From NCBI GenBank assembly GCA_002071485.1, contig MWFF01000053.1, positions 1-33,931 on the forward strand: a stretch of 33,931 nt of DNA, in the 5' to 3' direction. Of this stretch, positions 1 to 8,082 are shown piece by piece. The number at the start of each line of letters is the position of its first letter. The stretch's first letter is position 1. The translations under genes and the position numbers were made by a program. The DNA is from Verrucomicrobia bacterium ADurb.Bin006. GTDB taxonomy: Bacteria > Verrucomicrobiota > Verrucomicrobiia > Limisphaerales > J093. Under the pieces are notes generated by a model. It ran no database searches. It was not told the origin of the DNA and saw only the letters and a program-made list of their open reading frames with translations.

Positions 1-650
1 CGCGCCTCAATCTGCGCCCGCGCCTTCGCCAACGCCGCTTTGCGCTCCTGTCGCCGCACGATCTCATCGGGAATCCTCAACCCCTCCTCCAACGGCGTGG
101 CGTCCGCACTCTCGGCTTTGGCCAGCAGTTGCTCCACCTCCAAGTCCAGTTGGGCCATCATCTCCCCGGCCCGCTGGTAACTCACCGCCGCATGCTTGCT
201 GGCGTTGGCCGCCACCTTGCTCCCGTCCACGCTGATGGTCATTTGCCCGAACTGCACCACCTTCAGTTCCTGCGCCATCTCCAGCACCTTCACGAAGCAC
301 TCGCTCAACAAGGCGCGGTTCTCCCGCCGGAACCTACAGATCGTGTCATGGTCCGGATGCGTGTCGCCGGTGATCAACCGCACCGCCACGTTGTCGTAGG
401 TCGACTGCTCGATGCGCCGCGAGCCGAAAGTGCCCGTCGCGTAGCTGTAGATCGCCAAAGCCAGCATCATCGCCGGCGGATACTGCGCGTCCCCGCTTCC
501 CCGCACGTTGACCTTGATTCGGCGCAAATCCAAAGCCTCCACCGCGTCCAGGATGAAGTGCGCCAGGTGGTTAGCGGGCACCCAGTCGCGCAGGTCCACA
601 GGCAGCAGTAGGGGGGTGTCACGGTCGACGTTCACGAAGCGTGGGCCCAT
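1..650 (-). CDS. IS1182-family transposase, N-terminal part (runs off the window edge)
   Basis: This DDE-type transposase would cut and join the ends of its insertion sequence. ATG at 648-650 opens 216 codons without a stop and runs off base 1. The protein starts MGPRFVNVDRDTPLLLP, continues with DLRDWVPANHLAHFILDAVE and then PPAMMLALAIYSYATGTFGS, RRIEQSTYDNVAVRLI and HPDHDTICRFRRENR. These are the marks of the DUF772/InsH N-terminal domain of IS1182-type transposases. A phrase near residue 150, ISVDGSKVAANASKHAAVSY, is also typical and contains the first catalytic Asp region. After it comes a charged helical segment rich in Ala, Arg and Glu. The C-terminal catalytic part is not in the window. 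No strong Shine-Dalgarno is seen. I cannot tell whether the full copy is intact. Confidence 0.85.
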   Translation of the reverse strand, partial: MGPRFVNVDRDTPLLLPVDLRDWVPANHLAHFILDAVEALDLRRIKVNVRGSGDAQYPPAMMLALAIYSYATGTFGSRRIEQSTYDNVAVRLITGDTHPDHDTICRFRRENRALLSECFVKVLEMAQELKVVQFGQMTISVDGSKVAANASKHAAVSYQRAGEMMAQLDLEVEQLLAKAESADATPLEEGLRIPDEIVRRQERKAALAKARAQIEA

Positions 651-728
651 AGTTATCTGCTGGACTCTAAACCTCGCCCTCTTGTTCAAACGCCGGGCAA
701 AATTGTTGGGGAAAAGTCCGACAGGCTG
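1..728 (-). mobile_element. IS1182-type insertion sequence, one end only (other end outside window)
   Basis: The stretch holds the start of a minus-strand transposase and the DNA upstream of it. The likely outer end is near 728, just before CTAG at 729-732. Reading inward from there the minus strand is CAGCCTGTCGGACTTTTCCC, which has the look of an IS terminal inverted repeat. On the far side of 728 the reading frame of a B-box protein begins, so the boundary is also marked by loss of that gene's coding sense. The other inverted repeat and any target duplication lie outside the window, so the exact end is inferred. Confidence 0.7.
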
Positions 729-948
729 CTAGACGTGCGCTGCCTCCCGCCTGAATCAGTCGAGCGGCGGTGGGCTGCAGCGTGATGTTCCGGTCCACAA
801 GCTCGATGACCGCCCGGACATGGTCCTCGCAGTGTCCCCGACAAGCCAGACCCTTGGTGAGATCGACAGCGCACTCCGGACACAGTCCCTTACCGCATGA
901 TTTGCAGGTGCCAATTGCCTCTTTGTCCTGGTGGTAGAAACAGCGCAT
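667..948 (-). pseudogene. B-box-type zinc-ribbon protein truncated by the IS
   Basis: The ORF is 93 codons from ATG at 946-948. Residues 1-40 carry a Cys/His-rich zinc-binding pattern (C3, H6, C15, C18, C23, C26, C36, H39, C40), with the phrases CFYHQDKEAIGTCKSCGKGL and CPECAVDL. This resembles the B-box-like zinc ribbon found at the front of small bacterial membrane proteins. Residues 43-72 read HVRAVIELVDRNI and LQPTAARLIQAGG and look native. From residue 73 (codon starting at 732) the frame enters the IS end, so the tail ACRTFPQQFCPAFEQEGEV is IS-encoded. In relatives, as I recall them, this ribbon is followed by a hydrophobic membrane segment, which is missing here. The gene is therefore probably broken, although the chimeric ORF could still be translated. 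Function unknown. Confidence 0.65.
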
Positions 949-961
949 AAAGGGCGCTCCG

Positions 962-1162
962 TTGCATGACGTGGACGCGCTCCGGGCCGCGCGGCCCGTT
1001 CACTTGCGTCACGCTCCGACTTTAACCGAGACCCGGGCCTTGCTGCAAGCTGTCGCTGACGTGGGGGGATACCCGACCAACCTCGTCGCTCGTTTGCTTT
1101 ACGGCAGCGGGTTGCGTGTGATCGAACCCCTGAATCTCGGAACCAAAGTTAGTGAATCATAA
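962..1162 (+). pseudogene. Tyrosine recombinase remnant (integron-integrase-like core fragment)
   Basis: Only about 60 residues remain. The segment LTETRALLQAVADVGGYPTN followed by LVARLLYGSGLRVIEPLNL matches the start of the catalytic core of tyrosine recombinases. In intact members, box I has the form LLYGSGLRxxExLxLRxKD, where Arg is the first catalytic residue. Here the match stops after PLNLGTKV, and a stop follows at 1160-1162. The SAM-like N-terminal domain and the box II residues (HxxR, H, Tyr) are absent. It overlaps nothing functional and sits next to another recombinase remnant on the opposite strand. I read it as a dead fragment. The integron-integrase flavour rests on the GSGLRVIE phrase only. 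Confidence 0.55.
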
Positions 1163-1177
1163 CGTACTGGCTGTCTC

Positions 1178-1663
1178 TCAATTCTCGCTGGGCAGGGGAG
1201 CCGCCGGCTCCGACTCGAACGACTCCGCGTACACCGGAATCCTCTCGACAATATTCCGCGTCACCTTCCGCTGCCGCCGGTCGTAAAGCCTTGTGGTTCT
1301 CGGGTCTGCGTGGTTGGCCAGAATCTGAACGTCTTCGAGCGGAACGCCTTGCGCGAGCAGATTCGCGATGGCCGCCACACGAAAAGAGGAGGGCGATAGG
1401 GTCGTCGCCGACATCCCGCGGCGTAACCCAGAGAACTCATCGGCACATTCGCCTCCACAAGCGCGACGCAAGCGACGCAGCGGCCATGAAGCCGCCCATG
1501 AATGCGCTTTGAATTCCGGGACCGCAACATCTTGTCCCGTGAGTAATCGACCAGGTACAGCGGCGCGGATGGTTTCTCCGAGCGCGCGCTGAATGCGCCG
1601 CGCATTGAACCCTCGTAACAACGCTGTCACTGGCGCGGGGGCCGCCCTGTTCCAGAAAGTCAT
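1178..1663 (-). pseudogene. Tyrosine recombinase C-terminal remnant
   Basis: The last 60 or so residues of this 161-codon ORF look like the C-terminal catalytic part of a tyrosine site-specific recombinase: SSFRVAAIANLLAQGVPLED, then VQILANHADPRTTRLYDRR and KVTRNIVERIPV. The expected HxxR box appears as SSFR, so the box His is replaced. The GHAD-type box appears as NHAD. The nucleophile Tyr is the Y of RLYDRR. Upstream residues 1-95 do not resemble a recombinase and the neighbouring frames carry alternative fragments, which suggests frameshifts or a junction. It begins inside the tail of the four-helix-bundle ORF, which lies in a different frame. The product is most likely inactive. Confidence 0.6.
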
Positions 1664-1982
1664 GATCGAGACGGCGGAGTTGCTGGTCGAGCAGGCAGTT
1701 GGCCTGGTGGATCAGGCAGATGACAATGCCCGAGATGCGGCTGCCTTCGGCGCTGTTTTTGTTGCCGCTGCGGGCGGCCTGCACCATCTGGTCGTGGGTC
1801 CGGGATTCCGGGCTGATGAAGCGGTCGCAGAAACGCACGGTGGCGTCGCAGATGATCTGACTCTTGGTGCAGGCAAAGAGTCTCTCGCAGCCGCCGTGGG
1901 GTGGGATGAAGCCTTCATGAGACGAATGGGACGGAGGCGACAGACGGCGGCCAAACCCGTCCGTAGGGCCATTGCGCGTCAC
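1437..1982 (-). CDS. Four-helix-bundle family protein with a replaced C-terminus
   Basis: Residues 23-115 match a small four-helix-bundle family that is scattered in many copies through Verrucomicrobiota and relatives, often next to mobile or rRNA loci. The diagnostic phrases are GFIPPHGG near residue 24, DATVRFCDRF near 46, SRTHDQMVQAARSGNKN at 60-76, AEGS at 78-81, and CLIHQANCLLDQQLRRLDHD at 89-108. The family usually ends a few residues after EQGG. Here, after residue 114 (near base 1640), the sequence turns into Arg-rich text that overlaps the recombinase remnant in another frame. The tail is therefore probably not native and the gene may be a pseudogene. The first 22 residues also look unconserved. 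Biological role of the family is unknown. Confidence 0.55.
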   Translation of the reverse strand: MTRNGPTDGFGRRLSPPSHSSHEGFIPPHGGCERLFACTKSQIICDATVRFCDRFISPESRTHDQMVQAARSGNKNSAEGSRISGIVICLIHQANCLLDQQLRRLDHDFLEQGGPRASDSVVTRVQCAAHSARARRNHPRRCTWSITHGTRCCGPGIQSAFMGGFMAAASLASRLWRRMCR

Positions 1983-2044
1983 GTCCCGGGCGGGCGGCGC
2001 CTTTTTTGCTTGGAAGGGAGGGGCTGTGGCCGTAGCGTGGCGGC

Positions 2045-2314
2045 ATGTCAGATGTCGCAGCCAGAAAGCGCAAGATGGCCCTGTTGCTGGGCCTGGGCCT
2101 GGATTCGGACGGCCACAAACGCATTACGACCGGGCCGAACTTTGCGCTCATCGGCGGCTCGGAGGCGACGCATGAGCACATGACGGAGAAGGCGTTGAAG
2201 ATCAACGAGAAACTGGCCGAGCGCGGCAAGCGTCTCGAAGACGTGAGCGCGGAGGAGTTTGACGACATTGCACACGACGTCGGTCTCCGGCGAAAGTCAT
2301 CCGAGCAAAACTGA
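2045..2314 (+). CDS. Conserved small hypothetical protein upstream of nuoA
   Basis: This is an 89-residue soluble protein from ATG at 2045. It contains the phrase RKRKMALLLGLGLDSDGHKR followed by ITTGPNFALIGGSEATHEHM and a charged helical C-terminal half (EKALKINEKLAERGKRLEDV, EEFDDIAHDVG). There is no signal peptide and no membrane segment. The reading frame shows ordinary high-GC codon use and the ORF ends only 21 bases before nuoA, so it may be the first gene of the nuo transcript. I have an impression of similar small proteins in related genomes but cannot name a family. Function is unknown, and a regulatory or assembly role for complex I would be a guess from position. Confidence 0.7.
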   Translation: MSDVAARKRKMALLLGLGLDSDGHKRITTGPNFALIGGSEATHEHMTEKALKINEKLAERGKRLEDVSAEEFDDIAHDVGLRRKSSEQN

Positions 2315-2335
2315 ATCAATTGGAATCGGGATTTA

Positions 2336-2722
2336 GTGTCGCGCATGCCGTCCGCACCCCACCCTTACCTGTTTCTCGCTCTGATGTTGGCGGTGGGTTT
2401 GGTGTTTTGCCTGGGGATGCTGGGTCTGGCGAGATTGTGGGCGGTGTGGGTCTCCCCCCCGAAGCCAGGTCTCACGAAGGGTGCGGCCTACGAATGCGGC
2501 CTGGCGCCGCAGGGCGATGTCGGCATCCGGTTTCAGTCCCAGTACTATCTCTACGCGATCATCTTTCTGGTGTTCGACGTCGAGACGGTCTTCCTCCTGC
2601 CGTTTGCGGTGTCGTTCACCGGTTTGGCGCCGGGGGCGTTTGTGGCGATCATGGTTTTTCTGTTGTTGCTGGTCGAGGGGCTGGTGTGGGCATGGGGGAA
2701 GGGGTTGCTGCGGTGGCGCTAG
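2336..2722 (+). CDS. nuoA: Complex I subunit A (NADH-quinone oxidoreductase chain A)
   Basis: NuoA is a small core membrane subunit that helps form the quinone entry site and the first part of the proton path with NuoH, NuoJ and NuoK. The 128-residue protein has three membrane helices (about 8-30, 68-90 and 96-118). The conserved loop and helix phrases are present: [14 protein letters not shown], then [20 protein letters not shown] and VFLLPFAV. The Asp and Glu of FDVET correspond to the conserved acidic pair in TM2. The ORF opens with GTG at 2336 and has an in-frame ATG at 2345. A GGGA sits 4 bases before the GTG and 13 before the ATG, so the start is not decided. It is the first nuo gene and nuoB follows after 49 bases. 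Confidence 0.93.
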   Translation: MSRMPSAPHPYLFLALMLAVGLVFCLGMLGLARLWAVWVSPPKPGLTKGAAYECGLAPQGDVGIRFQSQYYLYAIIFLVFDVETVFLLPFAVSFTGLAPGAFVAIMVFLLLLVEGLVWAWGKGLLRWR

Positions 2723-2771
2723 CCCGCGTATTGCATGGTTTTGTGACCAGCGCGAAGCCGAACACTCCAGA

Positions 2772-3395
2772 ATGTCGACCATGGATGAAGGATTGCGCAG
2801 CGAGTTGAGCAGACAGGGCATCTTCGCCACAACAATCCAGGACCTTTACAACTGGGGGTGCCGCAACTCGATTTGGCCTCTCAACTTCGGTTTGGCCTGC
2901 TGTGCCATCGAGATGATTGCAGCCTCGATGGCGCGGTTCGACATCGCGCGGTTCGGCGCGGAGGTGTTCCGCCCCTCGCCGCGGCAGGCGGACCTGATGA
3001 TTGTGGCGGGGACAGTGACCAAGAAGATGGCGCCGCAGGTGGTGCGGCTGTACAACCAGATGCCGGAACCGAAGTACGTGATCGCGATGGGGGCGTGCGC
3101 CATTTCGGGCGGGCCGTTCAAGCGCGGCTACAACGTTCTTAAGGGCATCGACCGGTATGTGCCGGTCGACGTCCATATCCCAGGGTGTCCTCCTTGCCCG
3201 GAAGCGTTGCTGCACGGGCTCATCGCCCTCCAGAAAGAGATTGCGTCGCAGAAACTGACCGGACCCTCCCGCGCCCGGGCGTTTCAGGAGGAGGCTCCCG
3301 GCGAGTTCCCGGTGCCTGAGTATGGCCCTTACGACCTGGTCCCGGCCAAGAACACCGACCTGTGGCGTCCGAAGCCGATCATTCGCGACGAGTAG
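2772..3395 (+). CDS. nuoB: Complex I subunit B (4Fe-4S cluster N2 subunit)
   Basis: NuoB binds cluster N2, the last iron-sulfur cluster, which passes electrons to quinone at the NuoB/NuoD interface. The 207-residue protein begins [12 protein letters not shown] at ATG 2772. The upstream open frame has no conserved residues. The cluster ligands are visible: the tandem Cys in [10 protein letters not shown], the Cys of MGACAISGG and the Cys pair region [13 protein letters not shown]. Other conserved text is [33 protein letters not shown] and [16 protein letters not shown]. The C-terminus is extended by about 45 residues beyond the core, ending in a polar segment ([12 protein letters not shown]). 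There is no complete Shine-Dalgarno. It lies 49 bases after nuoA and 42 before nuoC. Confidence 0.95.
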   Translation: MSTMDEGLRSELSRQGIFATTIQDLYNWGCRNSIWPLNFGLACCAIEMIAASMARFDIARFGAEVFRPSPRQADLMIVAGTVTKKMAPQVVRLYNQMPEPKYVIAMGACAISGGPFKRGYNVLKGIDRYVPVDVHIPGCPPCPEALLHGLIALQKEIASQKLTGPSRARAFQEEAPGEFPVPEYGPYDLVPAKNTDLWRPKPIIRDE

Positions 3396-3437
3396 ATCAC
3401 ATTCACTGACCAGGCGCCGCGCGCCCAAACCGAGCCC

Positions 3438-4073
3438 GTGGAGACACTCGAACAAATCAAGTCCCGCCTCGAAGCCGCAATCCCCGGTCTCGGGCTTGAG
3501 ATTCAGTGCAACGGGGCGGTGCCGGGCCAGGCGTCACTGGTTGTGCCTCCGGCCCGCGCGATCGAGGCGGCTCGATTCTTGCGGGACGATCCGCGGTTGG
3601 CGCTCGACTACTGCTCGAATGTCAGCGGGGTCGATTGGCTGGACCGGGTTGTGGAGGAGCATGCGCGTGTGACGCGGGTGATCGACGGGCGGGAGAGGGT
3701 GTTCGACGAATGCCGGGAGCGGCGCGTCCCCGGGTATCTTGAAGCCGTGTATCACCTCTACTCGATGCGGTTGAAGCACGGGCCGGTGATCCTGCGCCAG
3801 CGCACGGTCAACCGGGTGGACCAGGCGCGCGTAACCTCGCTGACGCCGGTGTGGCGGAGCGCGGAATTCCAGGAACGCGAGGCGTACGATCTTTTCGGCA
3901 TTGTTTTCGAGGGGCATCCGGACCTGAGGCGAATCCTGATGTGGGATGAGTTCCGGGATTATCCGATGCGGAAGGACTACGTGGAGCCGGACGATTACGA
4001 ATACGAGCCGACGCCGCACGACGATTTGAAGGAGAAGGCGCGGCGCCATTATCCGATCGAGGCCGACGCATGA
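3438..4073 (+). CDS. nuoC: Complex I subunit C (30 kDa subunit)
   Basis: NuoC is a peripheral-arm subunit that packs against NuoD and supports the quinone site. The 211-residue product starts at GTG 3438 ([18 protein letters not shown]). The family signature is clear near residue 140-180: [20 protein letters not shown], then [16 protein letters not shown], as in the respiratory-chain 30 kDa subunit. Near residue 115 is [16 protein letters not shown], the usual central strand pair. It is a separate gene and not fused to nuoD, unlike the NuoCD of enterobacteria. Its stop overlaps the nuoD start as ATGA at 4070-4073, which implies translational coupling. Confidence 0.93.
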   Translation: METLEQIKSRLEAAIPGLGLEIQCNGAVPGQASLVVPPARAIEAARFLRDDPRLALDYCSNVSGVDWLDRVVEEHARVTRVIDGRERVFDECRERRVPGYLEAVYHLYSMRLKHGPVILRQRTVNRVDQARVTSLTPVWRSAEFQEREAYDLFGIVFEGHPDLRRILMWDEFRDYPMRKDYVEPDDYEYEPTPHDDLKEKARRHYPIEADA

Positions 4074-5329
4074 ACCGCCGGATCCCCGAAGACGTGCTGA
4101 TCGAGGCGCTGTCCACCGGCGATCTGGTGCCGGAAAGTCCGTCGCACGCGGCGGTCTTGCCGCGCCCGGAGGGGGCGCCGCGGACGGCGTCCGAGGCGAA
4201 GCCGCATCCGATCGCACTGGGCGACTCCGAGGGGACGCTGCTCGAAGTGGCGGTGGGGCCGCACCATCCATCGACGCACGGGGTGTTTCGGATGGATGTC
4301 GTGCTGGACGGGGAACGGGTGGTCCGGCTCAAGCCGGTGTTCGGCTATCTGCACCGGAACCACGAAAAGCTGGGCGAGGGGGGGGCGTATTTGGCGGCGA
4401 TGCCGTACACGGATCGGCTCGATTACTTCTGTTCGCTGACGAATAACTGGGCCTACGCCCTGGCCGTCGAGCGCCTGGCCGGGATCGAGGTGCCGGAGCG
4501 GGCGGAGCACATTCGGGTAATTACGGCCGAATTGACGCGGGTGCTCAACCACGCGTGCCTGATTGGGTTTCTCTTGCAGGAACTGGGGTCGATGGGCACG
4601 CCGATCATGTACGCCTTTCGCGAGCGCGAGAAGATTCTCGAGTTGATCGAGGCCCTGACGGGCTCGCGCATGATGTGCAACTACATGCGTTTTGGCGGAT
4701 GCCGGTGCGATCTCCCGAGCGGCTGGATCGAGGCCTGTCGGGACGTGGTGGAGGCCTTGCCCCGGTTCCTGGACGAGTTCGAGAACCTCCTGTCGACCAA
4801 TGAAATCCTGATGGCGCGCACGCAGGGAATCGGCGTGCTTTCAGCCGAACAGGCGGTGCAGGCCGGGATGACGGGACCGATGCTTCGGGCTAGCGGCGTG
4901 AACTACGATCTGCGGAAGGTGGATCGGTACGGGGTCTACGACCGATTCGAGTTTGGCGTGCCGCTGGGGGCGCACGGCGACGTGTACGATCGGTACATGA
5001 TCCGGATGCTCGAGATGCGCGAATCGGTGCGCATTCTGCAGCAGGCGCTGCGGGCGGTGCCTGCAGGCCCGATCATCAACCCGAAGGCGCGGCTGCGCGG
5101 GTTCAAGCCGCCGGCGGGCGAGGTGTACGGGCGCATCGAGGCGCCGAAAGGCGAACTCGGCTTCTACTTGATCAGCGACGGATCGGCCAATCCCTACCGC
5201 TATCGGATTCGTCCGCCCAGCTTCATAAACCTGACGATTCTCGAGGACATGTGCCGGGGAGCGACCCTTCAGGACACCGTGGCCATCCTGGGCGCGGTCG
5301 ACATCGTGATGGGGGAGGTGGACCGATGA
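4070..5329 (+). CDS. nuoD: Complex I subunit D (49 kDa subunit, quinone site)
   Basis: NuoD forms most of the quinone chamber together with NuoB. It descends from NiFe-hydrogenase large subunits. The protein is 419 residues. Residues 1-55 form an unconserved N-terminal leader, rich in Pro and Ala. The core then begins [20 protein letters not shown], which contains the HPSTHG loop whose His faces quinone. Other family phrases are [77 protein letters not shown] and the usual C-terminal end VMGEVDR. The tyrosine normally paired with the loop His is in the CSLTNNWAY region or just before it and should be placed by alignment. The stop overlaps nuoI start as ATGA at 5326-5329. Confidence 0.95.
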   Translation: MNRRIPEDVLIEALSTGDLVPESPSHAAVLPRPEGAPRTASEAKPHPIALGDSEGTLLEVAVGPHHPSTHGVFRMDVVLDGERVVRLKPVFGYLHRNHEKLGEGGAYLAAMPYTDRLDYFCSLTNNWAYALAVERLAGIEVPERAEHIRVITAELTRVLNHACLIGFLLQELGSMGTPIMYAFREREKILELIEALTGSRMMCNYMRFGGCRCDLPSGWIEACRDVVEALPRFLDEFENLLSTNEILMARTQGIGVLSAEQAVQAGMTGPMLRASGVNYDLRKVDRYGVYDRFEFGVPLGAHGDVYDRYMIRMLEMRESVRILQQALRAVPAGPIINPKARLRGFKPPAGEVYGRIEAPKGELGFYLISDGSANPYRYRIRPPSFINLTILEDMCRGATLQDTVAILGAVDIVMGEVDR

Positions 5330-5928
5330 ATCTGGGCAAGGGCATTCTCAAGGGCCTCGTCGAGACAGCCCGGAATTTCGTCGGCAGCTATTACGACCCA
5401 GCCCGGCTGGTCACGATTCAGTACCCGGACGAACGCCGCGCGTTGCCGGAGAAGGCGCGCAGTTTCCCGATGCTCGTCTACGACGGCGAGGACCCCGAGA
5501 AGGGCCTGCGGTGCGTGGCCTGCAAGATCTGCGAGAAGGAGTGCCCGCCGCAGTGCATCTATATCGTTCTTGATCGGGACGAGAAGGGCCGGCCACTGAG
5601 GCGTCCGAAGATCTTCGACCTCGACATTTCGGTGTGCATGAGCTGCCAGATCTGTGTCGAGGTTTGCCCCTTCGACGCGATCAAGATGAATACGGAATTC
5701 GAACTGAGCACGGCCGACCGGTTCGGGTCCCTTCTCCTGCACAAGATGGATCTCGCCAGACCCGCCTCGTACTATCTCGGGCTCCATCCCGTCGAGGCGG
5801 GGGAGGTGAACGCCCGGCTTGCGGCGGGACCGGGCCACGCCGAGACGAAGGCCAAACCGGCGGCAGGGCCGGCGCCGGCGGCGGGAACGACGTCCGGGGC
5901 AAAACCTGGCGATTCAGACAGACCTTAA
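5326..5928 (+). CDS. nuoI: Complex I subunit I (2x 4Fe-4S ferredoxin-like)
   Basis: NuoI carries the two 4Fe-4S clusters N6a and N6b that lead electrons toward NuoB. The 200-residue protein has both ferredoxin motifs: [18 protein letters not shown] at about residues 64-81 and [19 protein letters not shown] about 40 residues later. A short N-terminal amphipathic part precedes them, as usual. After residue 165 there is a low-complexity Ala/Pro/Lys/Gly tail of about 35 residues that is not part of the family core. A good Shine-Dalgarno (GGAGGT at 5313-5318, inside nuoD) serves the ATG at 5326. In the common nuo order E, F, G and H stand between D and I. Here I follows D directly. Confidence 0.94.
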   Translation: MNLGKGILKGLVETARNFVGSYYDPARLVTIQYPDERRALPEKARSFPMLVYDGEDPEKGLRCVACKICEKECPPQCIYIVLDRDEKGRPLRRPKIFDLDISVCMSCQICVEVCPFDAIKMNTEFELSTADRFGSLLLHKMDLARPASYYLGLHPVEAGEVNARLAAGPGHAETKAKPAAGPAPAAGTTSGAKPGDSDRP

Positions 5929-5969
5929 GATGCGCGTGGCCAGCCAAACCATTCCCATTTCCGGAGCGA

Positions 5970-5989
5970 ACGCCCTTGATTGCGGGCGT
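5970..5989 (+). other. Small hairpin in the nuoI-nuoH gap
   Basis: ACGCCC at 5970-5975 pairs perfectly with GGGCGT at 5984-5989 around an 8-base loop. It lies in the 80-base nuoI-nuoH gap, the largest gap inside the operon. No T-run follows, so it is a weak terminator candidate. It may be an mRNA processing or stability element, or chance in GC-rich DNA. Confidence 0.3.
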
Positions 5990-6008
5990 GCCGCCTTCGG
6001 CAGCCACG

Positions 6009-7205
6009 ATGTTTGAGGCGCTCGATCAGCTTTTTGTGAGCCTGAAGCACTGGCTGGTGGGCCAGTTGCCGCCCGCTTGGCAGTCTTGGGTGTCGTTGGC
6101 GATTTCGGCGGCGGCGATTCTCGGTGTGTTCATGACCCTGTTTGCGCTGACTGTTCTGATCGAGCGCAAGGGACTGGGACGCATCCAGAACCGGTATGGG
6201 CCCAACCGGGTGGGTCCGTGGGGGCTTCTCCAGCCGATAGCGGATTTGATCAAGATGCTGACCAAGGAGGACCTTGTGCCGAGCGGGGCGGACCGTGTCG
6301 TGCATTTTGTGGCGCCGGTGGTGATGGTGGTGCCGGTGCTCATGGCCTACGCGGTCATACCCATCGGACGCAACATGGCGGCGGTTGATTTCAACGCGGG
6401 CCTGTTGTTCTTCTTTGCGGTCGGGGCGTGCATCGAACTGGCGGTGTTCATGGCGGGGTGGTCCAGCCGCAACAAGTACTCGCTCCTGGGCGGCATGCGG
6501 GCGATTGCCCAGATGATCAGTTACGAGTTGCCGCTGATTCTCTCGACGCTGCCCGTCGTCATGCTCGCGGGCTCGCTGTCTCTGGTGGATATCACCGACG
6601 CGCAGGCCGGGCATTCTGGCGGATGGCTGGCGCGCTGGCATGTGTTCACACCGTGGGGCCTGGCCGGTCTGCTGCTTTTCACCGTGGCGGCGACGGCCGA
6701 GTCGAATCGCGCCCCGTTCGATCTGCCGGAGGGGGAATCGGAGATCATTGCCGGGCACCTGGTCGAGTACTCAGGAATCAAGTACGCCCTGTTTTTCATT
6801 GGGGAGTACCTCGGAATGTTCGCGGTGAGCGCGCTGGGGATCACGCTGTTTTTGGGCGGGTGGCGCGCCCCGGTCATCTGGCTCGAGTGGGTGCCGTCGT
6901 ACATGTGGTTCTTCCTGAAATTGGGTGGCTTTGTCGCGCTGTTCATCTGGCTGCGCGGGACGCTGCCTCGTCTGCGGGCCGATCATCTGATGAATCTGGC
7001 CTGGAAATTCCTCCTGCCGCTGGTGCTCCTGAACGCGGTGTCGGCCGCGCTCTGGCACTACACGGCGCCGTGGACTTTCGTCGGCGCCGGGCTGGCCCGC
7101 TGGCTCCTGTGCGGGAGCCTGGTGGGTGTGCCGTATGTCCTGCTTGGGCGGCGGCTGTTTGCCGGACAACACATCGGTCCGCGGACCTACCGCATGGCTG
7201 CCTGA
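6009..7205 (+). CDS. nuoH: Complex I subunit H (quinone channel membrane subunit)
   Basis: NuoH links the quinone chamber to the proton-pumping arm. ATG at 6009 gives 398 residues. Conserved text includes ERKGLGRIQNRYGPNRVGP, LLQPIADLIKMLTKED, AIAQMISYELPLILS and the family hallmark ESNRAPFDLPEGESEIIAGH followed by VEYSGIKYALFFIGEY. Their acidic residues form the E-channel. After the usual last helix (WLRGTLPRLRADHLMNLAWK, FLLPLVLLNAVSAALW) the protein continues for about 50 residues with another hydrophobic helix (RWLLCGSLVGVPYVLLG), making it longer than the usual 325-365. No Shine-Dalgarno is obvious before the ATG. The open frame extends upstream but has no conserved residues there. Confidence 0.94.
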   Translation: MFEALDQLFVSLKHWLVGQLPPAWQSWVSLAISAAAILGVFMTLFALTVLIERKGLGRIQNRYGPNRVGPWGLLQPIADLIKMLTKEDLVPSGADRVVHFVAPVVMVVPVLMAYAVIPIGRNMAAVDFNAGLLFFFAVGACIELAVFMAGWSSRNKYSLLGGMRAIAQMISYELPLILSTLPVVMLAGSLSLVDITDAQAGHSGGWLARWHVFTPWGLAGLLLFTVAATAESNRAPFDLPEGESEIIAGHLVEYSGIKYALFFIGEYLGMFAVSALGITLFLGGWRAPVIWLEWVPSYMWFFLKLGGFVALFIWLRGTLPRLRADHLMNLAWKFLLPLVLLNAVSAALWHYTAPWTFVGAGLARWLLCGSLVGVPYVLLGRRLFAGQHIGPRTYRMAA

Positions 7206-7218
7206 GCTGGACCTGACG

Positions 7219-7767
7219 ATGGACATCGCCTTTCTCATCACAGCAGCGGCGATTCTGGCCGGCGCGGCGGGCGCGATGGCCGCGCGCAGCGTGGTGCACT
7301 GCGCCCTGTGCGGAGTGGTCGCGTTCGCGAGCCTGGCGGTGGCGTTCCTGCAACTGCGCGCCGAGTTTGTCGGCTTCGCCCAGTTGCTGGTCTACGTCGG
7401 CGCCGTGGCGATTCTCATTGTCGTCGCGCTGTTGCTCACGCGGAATTTCGAGGCCACGCACGAGGCGCTGTCGTTCAGGCCATGGGCGCTTGGCTTGGCC
7501 ATCGCGCTGCTGGTGTCGGGCGCCGTCGTCTCGGCCATTCTGGGGAGCGGTCTGGGCGTCGGCGCGCCACCCTCTGCGCCGCCGCCGACCGTGAAGGCGA
7601 TCGGGGATTTGCTCATGACGCGATACGTCGTGGCGCTCGAAGCGATGGGGGTTCTTCTCACCGTGGCGCTGATCGGGGCGGCGCTCGTGGCGCTGAGGGA
7701 AAACGGCCCTGGGCGGCCGGCGAAGCCCGGGGAGCAGGGATCGGTCGCGGGGCGGCTCGAGGAGTGA
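7219..7767 (+). CDS. nuoJ: Complex I subunit J
   Basis: NuoJ is a core membrane subunit between NuoH/NuoA and NuoK. Its TM3 pi-bulge takes part in coupling. The 182-residue protein has five predicted helices (about 3-22, 27-46, 53-75, 90-112 and 136-160). The family phrase AEFVGFAQLLVYVGAVAILI is followed by VVALLLTRNFE, the usual TM3 region with the conserved Tyr-Val-Gly-Ala. The C-terminal 20 residues are Gly/Pro/Arg-rich and unconserved. It starts at ATG 7219, 13 bases after nuoH, and ends just before nuoK. Confidence 0.92.
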   Translation: MDIAFLITAAAILAGAAGAMAARSVVHCALCGVVAFASLAVAFLQLRAEFVGFAQLLVYVGAVAILIVVALLLTRNFEATHEALSFRPWALGLAIALLVSGAVVSAILGSGLGVGAPPSAPPPTVKAIGDLLMTRYVVALEAMGVLLTVALIGAALVALRENGPGRPAKPGEQGSVAGRLEE

Positions 7768-7770
7768 TCT

Positions 7771-8082
7771 ATGGGAGAACTCGCGCGCTATCTGGTTCTG
7801 GCGGCCCTTCTGTTCGGGATTGGGCTGGCCGGCGTGCTCACGCGGCGCAATGCAATCGTGGTCTTGATCGGGATCGAGCTGATGCTGAATGCGGCGAATC
7901 TCAATTTCATTGCCTTCTGGCGGCATGGTCCGCACCCGGAGGCGCTCACGGGCGTGATGTTCGTGCTGTTCGCGATCGCGATTGCAGCCGCTGAGGCGGC
8001 GGTTGGCCTGGCTCTGGTCATCGCCGTGTACCGGCATTACCGGACGACCAACCTGGATCAAATCGAGGAAATGAAAGGGTGA
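7771..8082 (+). CDS. nuoK: Complex I subunit K
   Basis: NuoK is the smallest antiporter-like core subunit, equivalent to MrpC, and carries two membrane glutamates needed for proton movement. The 103-residue protein has three helices. The first glutamate lies in VVLIGIELMLNAANLNFIAF and the second in AIAIAAAEAAVGLALVIAVY, matching E36 and E72 of the E. coli subunit by motif. GAGG at 7760-7763 precedes ATG 7771. The stop overlaps the GTG start of nuoL (GTGA at 8079-8082), so the two are translationally coupled. Confidence 0.95.
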   Translation: MGELARYLVLAALLFGIGLAGVLTRRNAIVVLIGIELMLNAANLNFIAFWRHGPHPEALTGVMFVLFAIAIAAAEAAVGLALVIAVYRHYRTTNLDQIEEMKG

